From positions 102,261,287 through 102,325,286 of the forward strand of contig CM077159.1 in the NCBI GenBank assembly GCA_039583875.1: 64,000 bases of DNA, written 5' to 3'. Below the pieces are notes generated by a model. That model made no database searches. It had not been told where the DNA came from and saw only the letters and a list, made by a program, of their open reading frames with translations. The translations under genes and the position numbers were made by a program. Positions within the stretch are counted from its first letter, which is position 1, and the number at the start of each line of letters is the position of its first letter. Below, one piece after another: positions 35,600-47,929 of the stretch. The stretch comes from Platanthera guangdongensis. Its lineage: Eukaryota > Streptophyta > Magnoliopsida > Asparagales > Orchidaceae.

Positions 35600-36661
35600 G
35601 TGCCTACAACACCTCCTTCAGCAGAAACCATCAGATTGGTGGCTGAAGCAGTCTTTGCTATGATAAATGCCCAAGCTACAGGGCAAGAGCACCACGCACC
35701 ACCAGTTAATGAGCAAGAACCGATTAGGGCGACAGAACCGGGAGTGGTAGAACGCGCGGAAGTTGATCAAGTAGCACCAAGGAGAGCTACGGAGAAGCAG
35801 CTCAAGCATGTAATGGGCTTTAATCCTCCGAGGTTCGACGGGATTGGAACGCCAACTCAAGCTGAGGATTGGCTCTCTACGATAAAGAGAGTCTTGATGG
35901 CCATAGAAACTGTTGAGTGGTAGAAGACCACCATAGCGACCTTCCTTTTGGCTGGTGAGGCGAGGCTGTGGTGGGACGAGTTGGAGGTTCACTTCTTAGT
36001 GGGAAGGCAACTTGCTGATGTGCCCATGGAGGAATTCTCAAGATTGTTCTTGGCCGGATATCTACCCTCTGCTCAGAAGTTGGAGATGGAGAATCAGTAC
36101 CTTGGTCTGACTCAGGGAGGCAGAATCATGGATGAGTATCTCCACAAGTTTACGTGGTTGGGTCGCTATGCTGGTGCTATGTTTACTAAAGAGGAGCGAA
36201 AGACCAACCGATTATATGAGGGTCAACGTGGCGACCTACAGCTACTCCTTGTTGGGCCTAAGGCACAGGGCTTCCTAGCCTTGGTCAATTCGGCCCAGTC
36301 ATAGGAAAAGGTCGTGAATAAAGTGCAAGAGAAGAAGGACCCAGGGGAAAATAAGTCTGAGTTCAAAGTGCCAAATTCAAAGTCAGGTTTCCGCAGATGG
36401 AACAAGAATCTGAAGACTTCGAGCTCAGCCCCTTCATCTAGTGCAGCGGGGGCAACCACAAGTCGAGTCCCAGGAGCTTACTACAACTTTGGAAAGGTGG
36501 GGCATTTTGCCCGTGAGTGTTGGAGCAGACGCGCAAAGTCCGAGAGGAAGCCTGGAGCAACATATGAACAAAAAGGGAAGGCGGTGGAGTCAACCGCGTC
36601 CCACCATGCTCCAACCCAGCCTAGAGTTTATAACCTTGGTTTGCAAGAGGCCATAAAATAA
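35600..36661 (+). pseudogene. gag: Gypsy3 gag, one frame with two stops
   Basis: A single reading frame starts at the Met near 35600 (MPTTPPSAETIRLVAEAVF). It continues through the gag domain (FNPPRFDGIGTPTQAEDW, RLWWDELEVHF, HKFTWLGRYAGAMF) and is interrupted only by TAG at 35921-35923 and at 36302-36304. The zinc knuckle near 36480 reads YYNFGKVGHFAREC, so both leading Cys residues are lost. It ends YNLGLQEAIK before TAA. It closely resembles the Gypsy4 gag (54592-55362), which allows the start to be chosen. Confidence 0.88.
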
Positions 36662-36747
36662 GCTGACGTGTGATAGGTATGAGTTAAATTATAGCAGTTT
36701 AACTTTATGTAGTTGTTACCTTTTTATATGTTAGCTTATATTTATTA

Positions 36748-39700
36748 GTGCTAGGCTTCGTGTTGATTTTTGATTGTCCGGCAAGAGCCCTGCTTGGTAC
36801 GGGAGCTTCGCATTCCTTCTTGTCCGAACGATTCGTATCGTGCATCGGGGTCCCTTCCTCGATGGCTAAAGACAAGTTTGATGTGTTGTTGCCCAATGGG
36901 TGCTCAATGCGCGCGGATAGAGTCTGTGTGGTTACGATTCGGATTGGGGATCAGGAATTTGTCTTGCAAGCGTCGGTACTGCCATTAGTGGAGTTCTATG
37001 TAATCTTTGGTATGGACTGGCTCTCGAAGCAGCGAGCATGTATTGATTGCAACCGAAAGGAGGTTAAGTTGGGACTGAACACTAATCGGGAGACTACGTT
37101 TGCGGGCATGAAGGGGTCGGGTAAAATTTTGATGTCGGCCCTTCAGGTGATCAAGGCAGTTCGGTCTGGGGCAGAGCTATTTGTCACATTAGTGCAGGTT
37201 TCAACGCCTAAGCCAAGTCTGGGCAGTATTCTAGTTATGTCTGAGTATCCTGATGTGTTTCCAGATGATCTGCCATGAGCCCCTCCTCAGCGGGAGATTG
37301 ATTTTACTATTGAGCTGGTGTCGGGTGCCAAACCGGTGTCACGCTCTCCGTATCGGATAGAGCCAAGAGAGATGTCGGAGCTGAAGGTGTAACTGCAGGA
37401 GTTGTTGGAGCAAGGGTATGTGCGTCCAAGTTTGCCGCCTTAGAGCGCACCGATACTCTTCGTTAAGAAGAAGGATGGGAGCTTGTGACTCTATATCGAC
37501 TATCGGGAGTTGAATAAGCTTACAGAAAAGAATAAGTATCTGATCCCAAGGATTGACGATCTATTTGATCAGTTGGTTGGGTCTATAGTATATTCGAAGT
37601 TAGATCTGAAATCTGGTTACTACCAATTAAGGATAAGGGAAAGCGACATCCCAAAGATAGCGTTCAGCATGCGGTTTGGGCATTACGAGTTCACGGTCTT
37701 TCCTTTTGGGTTGACCAGTGCACCATCCATGTTTATGGATCCGATGAACAGGACGTTCAGAGAGTACTTGGACCATTTCGTGATAGTATTTATCGACGAT
37801 ATCTTTGTGTACTCGCAGTGTGAGGAGGATCACTACAAGCATCTTCATATGGTGTTGGAAACGTTGAGAAGAAATCAATTGTATGCTAAGTTCTCCAAGT
37901 GTGAGTTCTGGTTATCCTTGGTAGCTTTCCTTGGTCATGTGGTTAGTGGAGAAGGGATAGCGGTGGATCCGACGAAGATAGTGGCGATACGGGAGTGGCC
38001 TGTATTGACTTCAGTGGCGGATGTCCGGAGCTTTTTGGGACTTGTCGGCTACTAAAGGCGCTTCGTAGAGAACTTCTCGCGAATAGCGCTACCACTCACT
38101 ACGTTGACAAGGAAGGATCAAAAGTTTGTGTGGTCACTGGTGTGTGAGCAGGCTTTTGAGGAATTGAAGAGGTGGTTGACCATGGCGCCTATTTTATGTT
38201 CGCCGAGTGGGACTGAAGGGTTTGAAATCTATAGTGATGCTTCGGGCAGTGCTTTGGGCTGTGTTCTGCTACAGCATGGGAGTGTGATAGCCTATGGTTC
38301 ACGACAATTGAAGGTTCATGAGCGGAATTATCCATCCCATGACTTAGAGTTAGAGGCCGTGATATTTGCTCTGAAGCTATGGAGGCACTATCTGTACGGT
38401 GTGAAGGTCGATATATACACCGATCATAAGAGCCTGAAGTACATGTTAGATCAGAAGGACCAAAACATGAAGCAGTGGAGGTGGATGGAGTTCCTGGGGG
38501 ACTACACCTTCGAGATACATTATGTGCCGGGGAAAGGAAATGCAGTGGCGGATGCGTTGAGTCGCAGGGTTCCTGCGTAAGCCAGCCGGTTGTCGGTACA
38601 TGATGAGAGTTTGGTCCGTGATTTCGAGGCATTAGAGATAACTTGCATCGATAAGCAGTCTAGTGCCGAGGTGAAATTATATTGGACAGAGGTGCAGTGT
38701 GACCTAGCTGATAGAGTTAGGCGGGCTTTGGTTCAGGATAACAGCATGAAGGAGATCTTAGATGAATCTTTGGATGGGTCAAATTCCCAATTTGCTATTG
38801 AGGATGGACTGCTAAAGAGGGATGGTCGCCTATGCGTTCCTAGTGCGGATAATCTTCGGGAGGAGTTGATGTACGAGGCTCATCATGCCAAGTACTCAAT
38901 TGACCCAGGGAGCACGAAGATGTATATGGACATTAAGAAGTTGTTCTGGTGGCCAGTATTAAAGAAGGATGTAGCACTTTATGTGGTCAACTGCCAAACT
39001 TGTGCCTTGGTGAAGGCGGAGTGCCAAAAGCCCGGAGGTTTCTTGAAATCCTTGTCTATCTTGGAGTGGAAATTCGACGATATTTCTATGGATTTTGTGC
39101 ATGGTTTGCCAAAGTCGCAGAGGGGAAACGACGCCATCTGGGTGGTCGTGGATAGATTGACAAATGTGTCGTATTTCATTCCGAACAGGAAGGAATATCC
39201 GGTGGAAAAGTTAGCCAAACTCTATGTGGATAATATTGTTCGATTGTATGGTGTGCCCCGCAGTATTGTTAGTGACCGAGATGGACTCTTCACGTCGAAG
39301 GACTGGAGGCTGGTGCATAGTCTGTTAGGAACTAAGCTGAGTTTCAGTACAGCCTTTCACCCACAGACGGATGGTCAGACCGAGAGGGTCAAAAGGACGA
39401 TGGAGGACATGCTTCGCATGTGTGTCCTTGATTTCGGAAAGTGGTGGGAAGATCACCTATATATGGTGGAGTTTGCATATAACAACGACTTTCAAGCGAG
39501 TATTGGTATGGCTCCCTTCGAGGCCTTATATGGGAGAAAGCGTTGCACGTCGTTGGCTTGGTTGGAGACAGGCGAGTCGAAGTTATACAAACGTTAAGCG
39601 GTGGAAGACCCCACTTCAATGATACGTACGATTCAGGAAGGGTTGAAGATCACTCAGGACAGGCAGGAAAAATACTATAACACCAAGCATTGGAACGTGG

Positions 39701-40140
39701 AGTTCGGTGTTCGCGACTGGGGGTACTTGAAAATCAAGTCGTTCAAGGGTCTCTCGAGGGTTCGACGCTTGAAGAAGTTGTGTCCAAGATACCTTGGACC
39801 ATTTGAAATCCTAGAGCATGTTGGCGAAGCAGCGTATTGATTGAGGCTGTCAGTGGAGTTGAGTGGGCTACATGATGTGTTCCACATTTCGGTGTTGCGG
39901 AAGGCGGTGCAAGAGCCTTCGCAGGTCATTGCGGTCGATCAAGTACCGGTTGAATATGGGTTGATGGCAAAGGTCAAGCCAGTGCGCATTGAATACTTTG
40001 AGGTCAAACGACTCCGCAATAAGGAAATCTGAATGGTTAAAGTCCATTGGGATAATTGCGGAAGTTAGGAGATTTCTTGGGAGAGAGAGCGGGTTATGAT
40101 GTAAAAATACCCCGAGTTATTCCCCTCAGGTAACATTTAA
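36748..40140 (+). pseudogene. pol: Gypsy3 pol, full domain set in one frame with about ten stops
   Basis: All segments share one frame, so only nonsense changes interrupt it (for example 37276, 37390, 37441, 37486, 38053, 38578, 39595, 39838, 40030). The protease motif is LLGTGASHSF, with Gly replacing the catalytic Asp. Reverse transcriptase (37300-38060) keeps FIDDIFVYS. RNase H (38104-38580) has [11 protein letters not shown] and [12 protein letters not shown]. Integrase (38590-39597) keeps the zinc-binding segment ([13 protein letters not shown]) and the three acidic residues in SMDFVHGLP, VSDRDGLFTS and TDGQTERVKR. The C-terminal part (39601-40140) has the ...LRKAVQEPS... linker and a chromodomain-like end. 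Stops are mostly at former Trp, Gln or Arg codons. Confidence 0.9.
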
Positions 40141-40180
40141 ATTTTTGTGTACCTTTTCATAATTTCGGGACGAAATTCTT

Positions 40181-40193
40181 TAAGTAGGGGAGA
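40181..40193 (+). other. Polypurine tract of Gypsy3
   Basis: TAAGTAGGGGAGA lies two bases before the 3' LTR (TGTAACG at 40196). In the element's cycle this is the plus-strand primer. Confidence 0.75.
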
Positions 40194-40744
40194 TTTGTAA
40201 CGCCCCGAAAATCGTAATCGAGCTGGTCGCGTCCTAAGAAATTTTTGGTGCCTGTATAGGGGTACACGACCTCGGACACGGGCGTGTCCAAGGCCGTGTG
40301 GTTCTCTGGGTTGGTCGGTCGTGTCTAGAAAAGGACACGGCAGGAAACACGGTATTGACACGGGCGTGTCAAGTGTGACACGGGTGTGTGCATACCCGTG
40401 TCACCACCCGTATTCCCAAAAGATGTGTCGGTTGGCATGGCGGTTATCTGTGACACGAACCTAGGTCACGGGCGTGTCAGGACACGATACGGGCGTGTCA
40501 GGTTGAGATACGGGCGTGTCTTGACCCGTGTCCTTTTCTGTGCTCGACGATCGTGTCTGGATCGAGGCACACGGCCTGGGACAAGGCCATGTGCGAAGCC
40601 GTGTTCGGCCCAGGTTTGAGTGATTTTGGGCGGATCTGAGCCGTTCGTTTTCTTTAAATAAGATCCAACGACCCAGGTGCGTTCCTGCTTTGTTAAGGAT
40701 GGGAAAGGAGGTTTAATTCCTCATTCTCTCTTAACTAGAGTTGT

Positions 40745-40990
40745 CACTTAAGACCAAAAACCGCAAGCCGAACCGGAACCGAACCGAACCCTCAAAGAAC
40801 CGGACCGAACCGTTCGCGAATTCTTTGGGTTCCGGTTTGAATTTTGGAACCGAAAACAACAATGGTCCAGGTGTGGTTCCTTCATTTTATTGTCCGGACC
40901 GGAACCGGAACTGGAACCACAATAGACAAGTTTCAAACGGTTTCAAAATTTCTAAACCTGATCCGGACCGAACCAACATAGAACCAAACC
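40745..40990. repeat. Left subterminal ACCGGAACCG array of the hAT
   Basis: Repeated AACCGGAACCG / GGACCGAACC motifs occur in both orientations over about 240 bases. hAT transposases bind subterminal motifs of this kind in known elements; binding here is inferred. Confidence 0.8.
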
Positions 40991-42433
40991 ATAACCCGTT
41001 AATTATTATTATTATTTTAATCTAAAAAGTTTATTTATAGTCAAAATATAAATAATTAGTATTTAACTATTTATTTAATATATTAAAAATTATAATAAAA
41101 AACTAAAATCCATCATTTTGGCTACATCTAATCAGCAGGCTTTTGGTCCTACCTGCCTACACTTCTCATCAGCACTCAGCACATCTGCGGTCTGCTGAGC
41201 ATAATGAGCTTGACAACATGGTACTGCACTTGAGCACTTCCTTCTCTTCCGAAGACTTCCATCTCCACTCTGTTTTTTTCTCTCCTCTCCCGCTCTCCGG
41301 CACTCAGGTTCTCCGCTCCGCTCTATTTTTTTCTGATCTCATCGCGGGATTTTAGGCTTCCAACTGGTTTCTTTGAAGTCCACCGCCGATAACTTTTCAG
41401 CATAGCTTGGGTACGAAGGTAAGGTCTCTCTTCATCTTTTTCATTCCTCTGCTTTTTTTGATTGGGGTTGGGCCATGGTCGACCGGAGGGGTGTGACTGT
41501 GTGAGTCGCGTGACAGGAGGAAGGGGTCAAGGGGGAGAGGTCAAAGAAAGAAATAGAGGGAGAGCCACTTGAGTCGCATGCTGCTCGCCGCCGATCAACA
41601 GAGTCGTTCCCTTGCTCTGATTCGCCCTCGCCATCCCTCCAATTAAAAAAACAAATTCCCCCATTTTTTTCCGGCGAAGGGGCGGCGGGCCGGAGAAAAG
41701 AGAGAGTAGGGAGAATAGAAATGGATTAAGAGCAGGCGCTTCTACCTCTTCTTCCTTTTTTCCTTTTTGAAGGAGACTTTCATCTCTGACTTATCCAGAA
41801 TTTTCAAATTAAAAAATTTAGGGTTTATTGATTTGGTTTGCTTGGCCCCCTTCAGCCCCAGTGACTAAAACAAATGGACGGAAGAAAAAGCTGGGAATTC
41901 CAAGTGTATGACTGATCGGATGATGATTAAACTTAACCTAAGTACTTAATTTGTTAATCACTATCATTTAGCTAATTATATATGTTAATTGCAGTAATTA
42001 TTTGATAAATAATAGCTTATATATCATTAATTTAATTTAGACGAGAAATATAAAGCTTGGGCTTACTTTTGTGTTTGTGTGGAAATTATTGTTTCTTCTT
42101 GAGTTTCCATTTTAATGTATTATGAATGTTACTTTTTCCAATAATTATTGCCCCTTAGCGAGAAATTATTGTTTATGTTTTAGATGTATTTTTCGCCTCT
42201 TTCATTTTTAATCCAAAAAGTCTCATTTGTATCGTTTCTATCTTACTTTAAATTGATTTATTTAGAAATTTTATTTTATTTTACTTGGCAGATGTTGGTC
42301 AAGAACTATGATGATGGTTGAAATATGTTATCATTGTTTATTGCAACAAAACAACTTGAGAGGATAAGGTATTATTATTCGACAGTCCTGGATATGTATT
42401 ATTATTGGTAAAGCTTCTAAAAATGGGTTTGCG

Positions 42434-44498
42434 ATGAGTGAAATGGAGAACATTGGGACCGCCTCTGCTATAGCACCCAGTCAAGGTATCAATCTTGAGT
42501 AATATTCTTTTACTTAATAAAACCTCATTTCTAGAATTTTAAGTGTGCATATTATAATTCCATCTTTAGGTTCAACTCCATCCAACAGTAAGAAAAGGAA
42601 AGGATCAGAAATATGGGAGAAGGATTTTAGCAAAGATTTAGTAAATGCAAAGACAACTTGTCTTCATTGTCAAAAAGTTTTCGTTCACACGTCAACCAAT
42701 GGAACTTCTACGCTTAGAAACCATTTGAATTCCTCCTATCTGCATTACAAAAGAAAACAGATGGCAAAAACTCAATTATCAGGTAGTCATGAGTCTTCAA
42801 ATGAATTAAAATTTTCGAAATTTAATCAAGAGCAAAGCCGAGATGATATCACTCGATTCATAGTAATGTGTGAACTTCCATTTTCTATTGTGGATCACCC
42901 GGCCTTTAGAATCATGATTCAAAACCTTCAACCAGAGTTTAATCTAAATCACAAAATAGTAAAGACGAATGATATATCACAATTATATAGAAAAGAAAAT
43001 AAAATCCTTCAAGATTTAATTCTTAAATCAAAAGGACGTATTAGTCTTACTACCGATACATGGACTAGTATTCAAACAATGTGTTATATGAGCATCATTG
43101 CACACTATGTTATATGAGCATCAATTTTTTTCATCTTGATGAACGTCATACTGGCATCATATTAAGTTTGACAATTGAGAAGTGCTTAGCTGAATGGAGA
43201 ATTGAAGATAAATTATGTGCTCTTATATTAGATAATGTGTCAGCAAATAATATTATTGCATCTACACTGAAAGGGCGCTATCGATTATCTCTTCCGCTTG
43301 CTGGAAAGTATTTTCATATTAGATGTTCTGCACATATCTTAAATTTAATCATCAAGGAAGGCCTCAAGGAGCTAGGTGATAATATAGTTCGAATTTGTGA
43401 TGTGGTTAAATTTATTCTTTCATCTCCACAGCGTTTAAAAGTATTTGTTGAATTGAAGTTAGGTGATCGAGGGCTACTTCTGGATTATGTGACGAGATGG
43501 AATTCCACATATCATATGTTAAAGAGGGATTTAGAACATAAAAATATTTTTTATAGATTCAATTTGATTGAGAGTTTCATGCATCCACCTACAGAAAATG
43601 ATTGGTCAATAGCTCAGGAATTATGCAACTTTCTTAAAGTATTTGATGATTCAACTAATATTTTCTTGGCCATCAAAACTCCAACAACTAATTTGTATTT
43701 TTTTTCAAGTCTGCATGATTCAGCTGCATTTAAAGAAGAATAGGAATTCTATACTTATATCGAAAATGCAAGTGGCTATGTTGGAAAAATTTACACAATA
43801 TTGGGAGAATTATTCTATGGTGTTAGCCATTACTGTTGTACTCGATCCACGGGGAAAATTGGATTTTGTGGAGTTTTGTTATACTAAATTGTATAATGAT
43901 TCTAGTCAGATGTATGTGAAAGATGTGTTCGATGAGCTTTCAAATTTATTTGATTGGTATAAGGAAAAAGTAAAATTTTCTAGACATCATAGTGTTGCAA
44001 GTGATTTTCATGATGAGTCATCTTCATTGGTGAGTTCTAATGAAGATTTAAGTATGAATGATTTCTTAAAGTTTAAAGCAGAAACCAGGAAGGAAGAAGA
44101 ATCAAAAATAGAGCTGGAGATGTATTTACAAGAACCGGTATATAGTTAATTTATGTTCTTGTTTTCTTTTAATAGAGTTTTATTTTACTTGATGTACTTA
44201 ATGCATTTATATTTTTTTGTTTTCTTCGAATGATGCAATATTTGATATTCTGAAGTGGTGGGAAGTTAATGAGAGCAAATATCTAATATTAGCTGTAATG
44301 GCACACGATATTTTGTCGATTCCTGTTTCAACTGTGGCTTCAGAATCTGCATTTAGCACAAGCTCTAGAGTAATTCAAAAGAAATGTACATGTCTAAAAC
44401 CGTATACCATCCAAGCACTGATTTGCTTACAAGATTGGCTAAGGGAGAAATTTTCAAATCCATCAATGTCAAATGGTAAAGTACATAATGTGATTTAA
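42434..44498 (+). pseudogene. hAT transposase (BED zinc finger, RNase H-like core, dimerisation domain), broken
   Basis: The likely start is the ATG at 42434, in a 52-base first exon that joins in frame to 42570 if a GT-AG intron at 42486-42569 is removed. A BED-type zinc finger follows (TTCLHCQKVF, STLRNHL) near 42650-42760. The core includes TTDTWTSIQTMCYMSI near 43050, KCLAEWRIEDKL, RCSAHILNLIIKEGL, VTRWNSTYHMLKRD and AITVVLDPRGKLDFV. The C-terminal hAT dimerisation domain is at 44217-44498 (PVSTVASESAFSTSSRVI, ALICLQDWL). Damage: a 26-base duplication at 43082-43107 shifts the frame and yields a stop at 43115-43117, a stop/frame change lies near 43741, and another stop is at 44147. The last break may be a degraded intron. 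The protein would cut and move the element; this copy cannot. Confidence 0.9.
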
Positions 44499-45639
44499 GT
44501 TTACCTAGACTGTTATATTAAAATTTTATATTTACTTACTTTCTAGCTTTTTGTATTGTGAAGATATACGTTTTGATGCTTACAATATAGATGAAGGTTG
44601 CGATGACAAGCTTGATGATTCAACTTTAGAGGTAATTTATTATTATTCAAAAGATGTGAGCACTCATAAATAACAATCTCTTTACTATTGGAAATTTGTG
44701 AGCAGTAATAATCTTCATATGTGTCGTAAATAAAAAGAGAAGGCGTTGAACCTTTTTGGGAAGAAACACCGTAATTTTCTAACAAAAAACTGCATTCAAA
44801 GTGTTTGATAAAATTCATATTTGAGGTACTTCAAACTCGCCTTTTGGTAATATAATATTTTGTAGTTAAATTATATAGTTAACTTGTAACCGAATTATCT
44901 TTACTTATGTGTCTTACAAGCTTCATTATTGTCTCAGATTCCAGATGATTTCTTTTGTCGATGCTTCTGCATGGATAAATGCATGGATAGCTTTACGCAA
45001 TTGCCTCTATCTCCTTTTGTTGGGCTTTTTTGTCATATGACCGTGAGTTCAATTTAATGATGTTATTTTTTTTTGTATTACTTTATTTAGTGTTAGTTTT
45101 CTTGCACACCAGCTTTTTCTATAATAATAAACTTTATTGGTAGATTTCTTTCTGACTAATTTTTTGTTCTTAGTTTGTGGAGGACTTGCTTGGAAGTTAG
45201 AATTAGTTTATCTTATATTTGGATCTTGTCCCTCCAGTAATGTGGATAATTTCTTCTTCTTTTTTTGTATTGTTTTGTTAAAAATACGGTTCTCTGTATC
45301 CTTTGGCAGGATAATGACTTTTGAAGCTGAAATAGACATGATAAAACTCTGGAATGAGTTTGCTAATCTCCTTTACAAATTCTATTTATATTAATACCTA
45401 TAATATTGAGATCACGGATACAATATTTAAAAAAAACATTTATATTAATAATAATACCTACAATATAGAGCTGAGGGCTAGCAATTCTAAGATATACAAG
45501 TGTGTTGATTGTTAACATACAATATAGAAATCAGAGCTAGTAATCCTATGATATACAGGTGTGTCAAATATTATTATTAATAATAATATAAAATTATCAA
45601 GGAAAAACAAACAAACATTAATCGACAAATATGATCGAA

Positions 45640-45865
45640 CCGGAACCGAACCGGAACCGCAAAGAACCGGACCGAACCGCTAATAAATTATTATTTTTGG
45701 TTCTTAGTGAATAGGAACCGGAACCGCAGGCTCCATGGTTCTAAAATTTTTTTTGGAACCGGAACCGGTCAAAACAAATAAGATTTTGGTTCTAATTTGA
45801 AGAACCATTACCATAATGGTTCGATTCATGGTTTTGGTAGAACCGGAACCGAACCAGAACCATGA
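45640..45865. repeat. Right subterminal ACCGGAACCG array of the hAT
   Basis: GAACCGGAACCGAACC-type motifs and their complements fill the last 230 bases before the right end, mirroring the left array. Confidence 0.8.
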
Positions 45866-47316
45866 TAGCTCTACTCTTAACCATCCTCTACCTAAGGAGT
45901 TAGTGAGAGGAGAGATTAAGGAGGAAGAAAGAGGAGGATTCCGGCCGCCGGCGGAGCATCGGAGCACCGATTTGAGAACCGAGACCAGATCCGCGGAGGA
46001 AATTCCATTTCAAAGCCTTCTATCCGTATAGATTTTCATGGAGCAAAAGCGTACTACAAGGGTAATCATTCTCTACTTGAGCATGTGAAGCTCTCCTTCT
46101 TTTGCATAAGGAAACCCTCTCCCGCGAGTGTGCTGTGAGCGTGTAGTGTTCCTTGGGGTTGACAGGAATAGTCCCCCTTGTGTTGCATATAGAGTCCGGA
46201 ATCGAAGTACGGACATAGACATTGTGTGTGAAGCCTACCCGGACGTGTTGGTCTGGATCGGTGATGTTGCATTTTGTGTGGTTTGCCGGAGAAGACTCCG
46301 TGTTTTGTGTTTTCGGGTTTCTACGCGGTAGATTGTAGCAGCGGTCCTTGTGGATTAACTCCAAGGCGCTCCCGGAAAACTGTGCAAAAATGTAATTTTG
46401 CTAACTTGGCGGCTGGAGAGCCAGCCTTGAACATAACTAGATTATATGTTGTTTGGAATGTTTGAGATCCGAGAGAAGCTTGGCCCGCGCGTACATCTTA
46501 AAGTGACTAGGTGGAGTGAGCAACGGGCAAGTGGAATCGGACCTGGACTATGTGGTTCGGTGCTAGAGACCCATAGAGAAACTGGCTGTTGGCATAGTCG
46601 GGAGCCTTCGGCGGTGGTCAGAAAGTCTAAAATGCTCACGATGTTGCCATATTGGGGATGGTGGTGAAGCCACGGAATTGATCGGATTCACTGATAATGT
46701 GCCCTGACTGCACGGGGTGTTTGGTCGTACGAGCCTACACCTGTGGCGAAATATGTTTGTACTATATTGTTTAGCTAGGATAATGAAATGCAGGAAAGAG
46801 CACCGTCGTCCCGAGTAAGGGGCGGGGTCGTTATAATTTGGTCGGCTTTGGCTGACCATTACTTTGTTTGCCACCGTACGGTGGAATGTTTCTTACAGGT
46901 GTTGCGGAGCCAAGTACCAAATAGTGGGCTGAAGCCCATGTTGCTGAGCTAGCCCTCAAAGGCCAAAGCAAATTGTTGTTTTACTTTTGTCATGTGTGGC
47001 CGGTCTGCGAGCCGATGTATGTAAAACATTACTTTGTTAAGTGAAACTCTTGTAAGGCCATAAGGCCAAGTACTTTCAGTGTATTTGTTGTTTCATTCCT
47101 ATAGTAGTTTGTGGACATTCTTGATAGTTGGTATTCAATTATGGGTTCTTGACAACTGTTTAAAAGGTTCCGCTAGAATGCTCTGTGTTAGGGCGAGTAG
47201 TTATAGTTGGAATGTTTTGATATTCTTATGTAACCCTTCCGACTGTCAGTGGCATATGGTGTCGGGTTCCAGCTAGACCTTCTGTTATATGTCATACAAT
47301 GGATGGGGGTGTTACA

Positions 47317-47794
47317 TCTCCTCTTCCCTTTCTAAAAGTACTGTAGAGAAACAATTTGAGAAGATGAGAATAAAATCTCAAGTCCATTCTTATACAAAAG
47401 CTACCACCGTGCGGTAACTACTACCGTTGTGCGGTAACTTAGGCGGTAACCACATTGACCAGTCAGTGCCCCTATCAGAACTAGCACCCCGCGAGAACAC
47501 TTTAGCGTTTGGCGGTAAACCATTCGACATTCGTCGAGCGATTAGCGCGGCGCGGTACCTCCTACCTCCTAGCTTTAGCACGCTCGACGATTGTTCAATA
47601 GCATTGAGTGCTCGAAAGCGTTGAGTGGTCAAAAGCATTGAGTGGTCGAAGCATTGAGTGGCTACCGCGGCGCGCTAGCTTTACGGTACCCATCCCGAGC
47701 ACTACATCTTTTAAATCACTGAGCTACCTCCTGCGATAAAACTATCATGGCGCGTTTGCCACTAATGACCACTACGCCTTTTAGGGGTATTACA
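47317..47794 (-). repeat. 3' LTR of Gypsy4, proximal part
   Basis: The continuation after the Gypsy3 insertion ends on the plus strand with GGGGTATTACA, so on the minus strand the LTR starts TGTAATACCCC at 47794. It holds short repeats of CCGTGCGGTAAC, GCGCGG and GCATTGAGTGGTCGAA types (about 47400-47700). No gene is visible. Confidence 0.82.
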
Positions 47795-47810
47795 ATCCCC
47801 CCCCCCCCAC
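47795..47810 (-). other. Polypurine tract of Gypsy4
   Basis: On the minus strand a run of twelve G precedes ATTG and the LTR start TGTAATACC. It is the likely plus-strand primer; the G run is unusually pure. Confidence 0.65.
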
Positions 47811-47929
47811 AGTTACAAAAATTTCATCCCTAAATTTGCATATGGTACCATAACAGCAACTAGTAATAACTTTGTTACAACAAATAGTTTCTACTCAACA
47901 AAACCAAATGTTACAACCTTTTAGTTAAA

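Larger units (their letters stand above)
40736..45873 (+). mobile_element. hAT DNA transposon (5138 bp)
   Basis: The element is flanked by an 8-bp TSD, CTCTTAAC (40728-40735 and 45874-45881), as expected for hAT elements. Its terminal inverted repeats are short and imperfect: TAGAGTTGTCA on the left and TAGAGCTATCA read inward from the right. Both ends carry subterminal ACCGGAACCG-type arrays. A transposase gene (42434-44498) is on the plus strand but broken. The Gypsy3 5' LTR holds the homologous uninterrupted site near 33880-33900. The segments 41000-42430 and 44500-45640 show no recognisable coding sequence. Confidence 0.93.
33365..47316 (+). mobile_element. Gypsy3: Tekay/Del-like chromovirus with a hAT inside its 3' LTR
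   Basis: The TSD TCTCC flanks it at 33360-33364 and 47317-47321. The 5' LTR is 33365-35299, primer site 35303-35313, gag 35600-36661, pol 36748-40140, polypurine tract 40181-40193 and 3' LTR 40196-47316 with the hAT at 40736-45873. Excluding the hAT and its 8-base duplication, the 3' LTR is about 1975 bases against 1935 for the 5' LTR; much of the difference is an extra stretch near 47203-47240. LTR divergence of several per cent is evident by eye in the first 150 bases. Confidence 0.92.
40196..47316 (+). repeat. 3' LTR of Gypsy3, split by the hAT
   Basis: The LTR parts are 40196-40735 and 45882-47316. The first part has the dyad-motif cluster at 40262-40615. The second begins CATCCTCTACC, directly matching 33894 onward of the 5' LTR, and ends GGTGTTACA. 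No gene is visible in the LTR itself. Confidence 0.9.

Noticed and set aside
44500..45640. A possible second gene in the hAT element
   Set aside because: Only short AT-rich frames without motifs occur, and no splice-joined product could be recognised.
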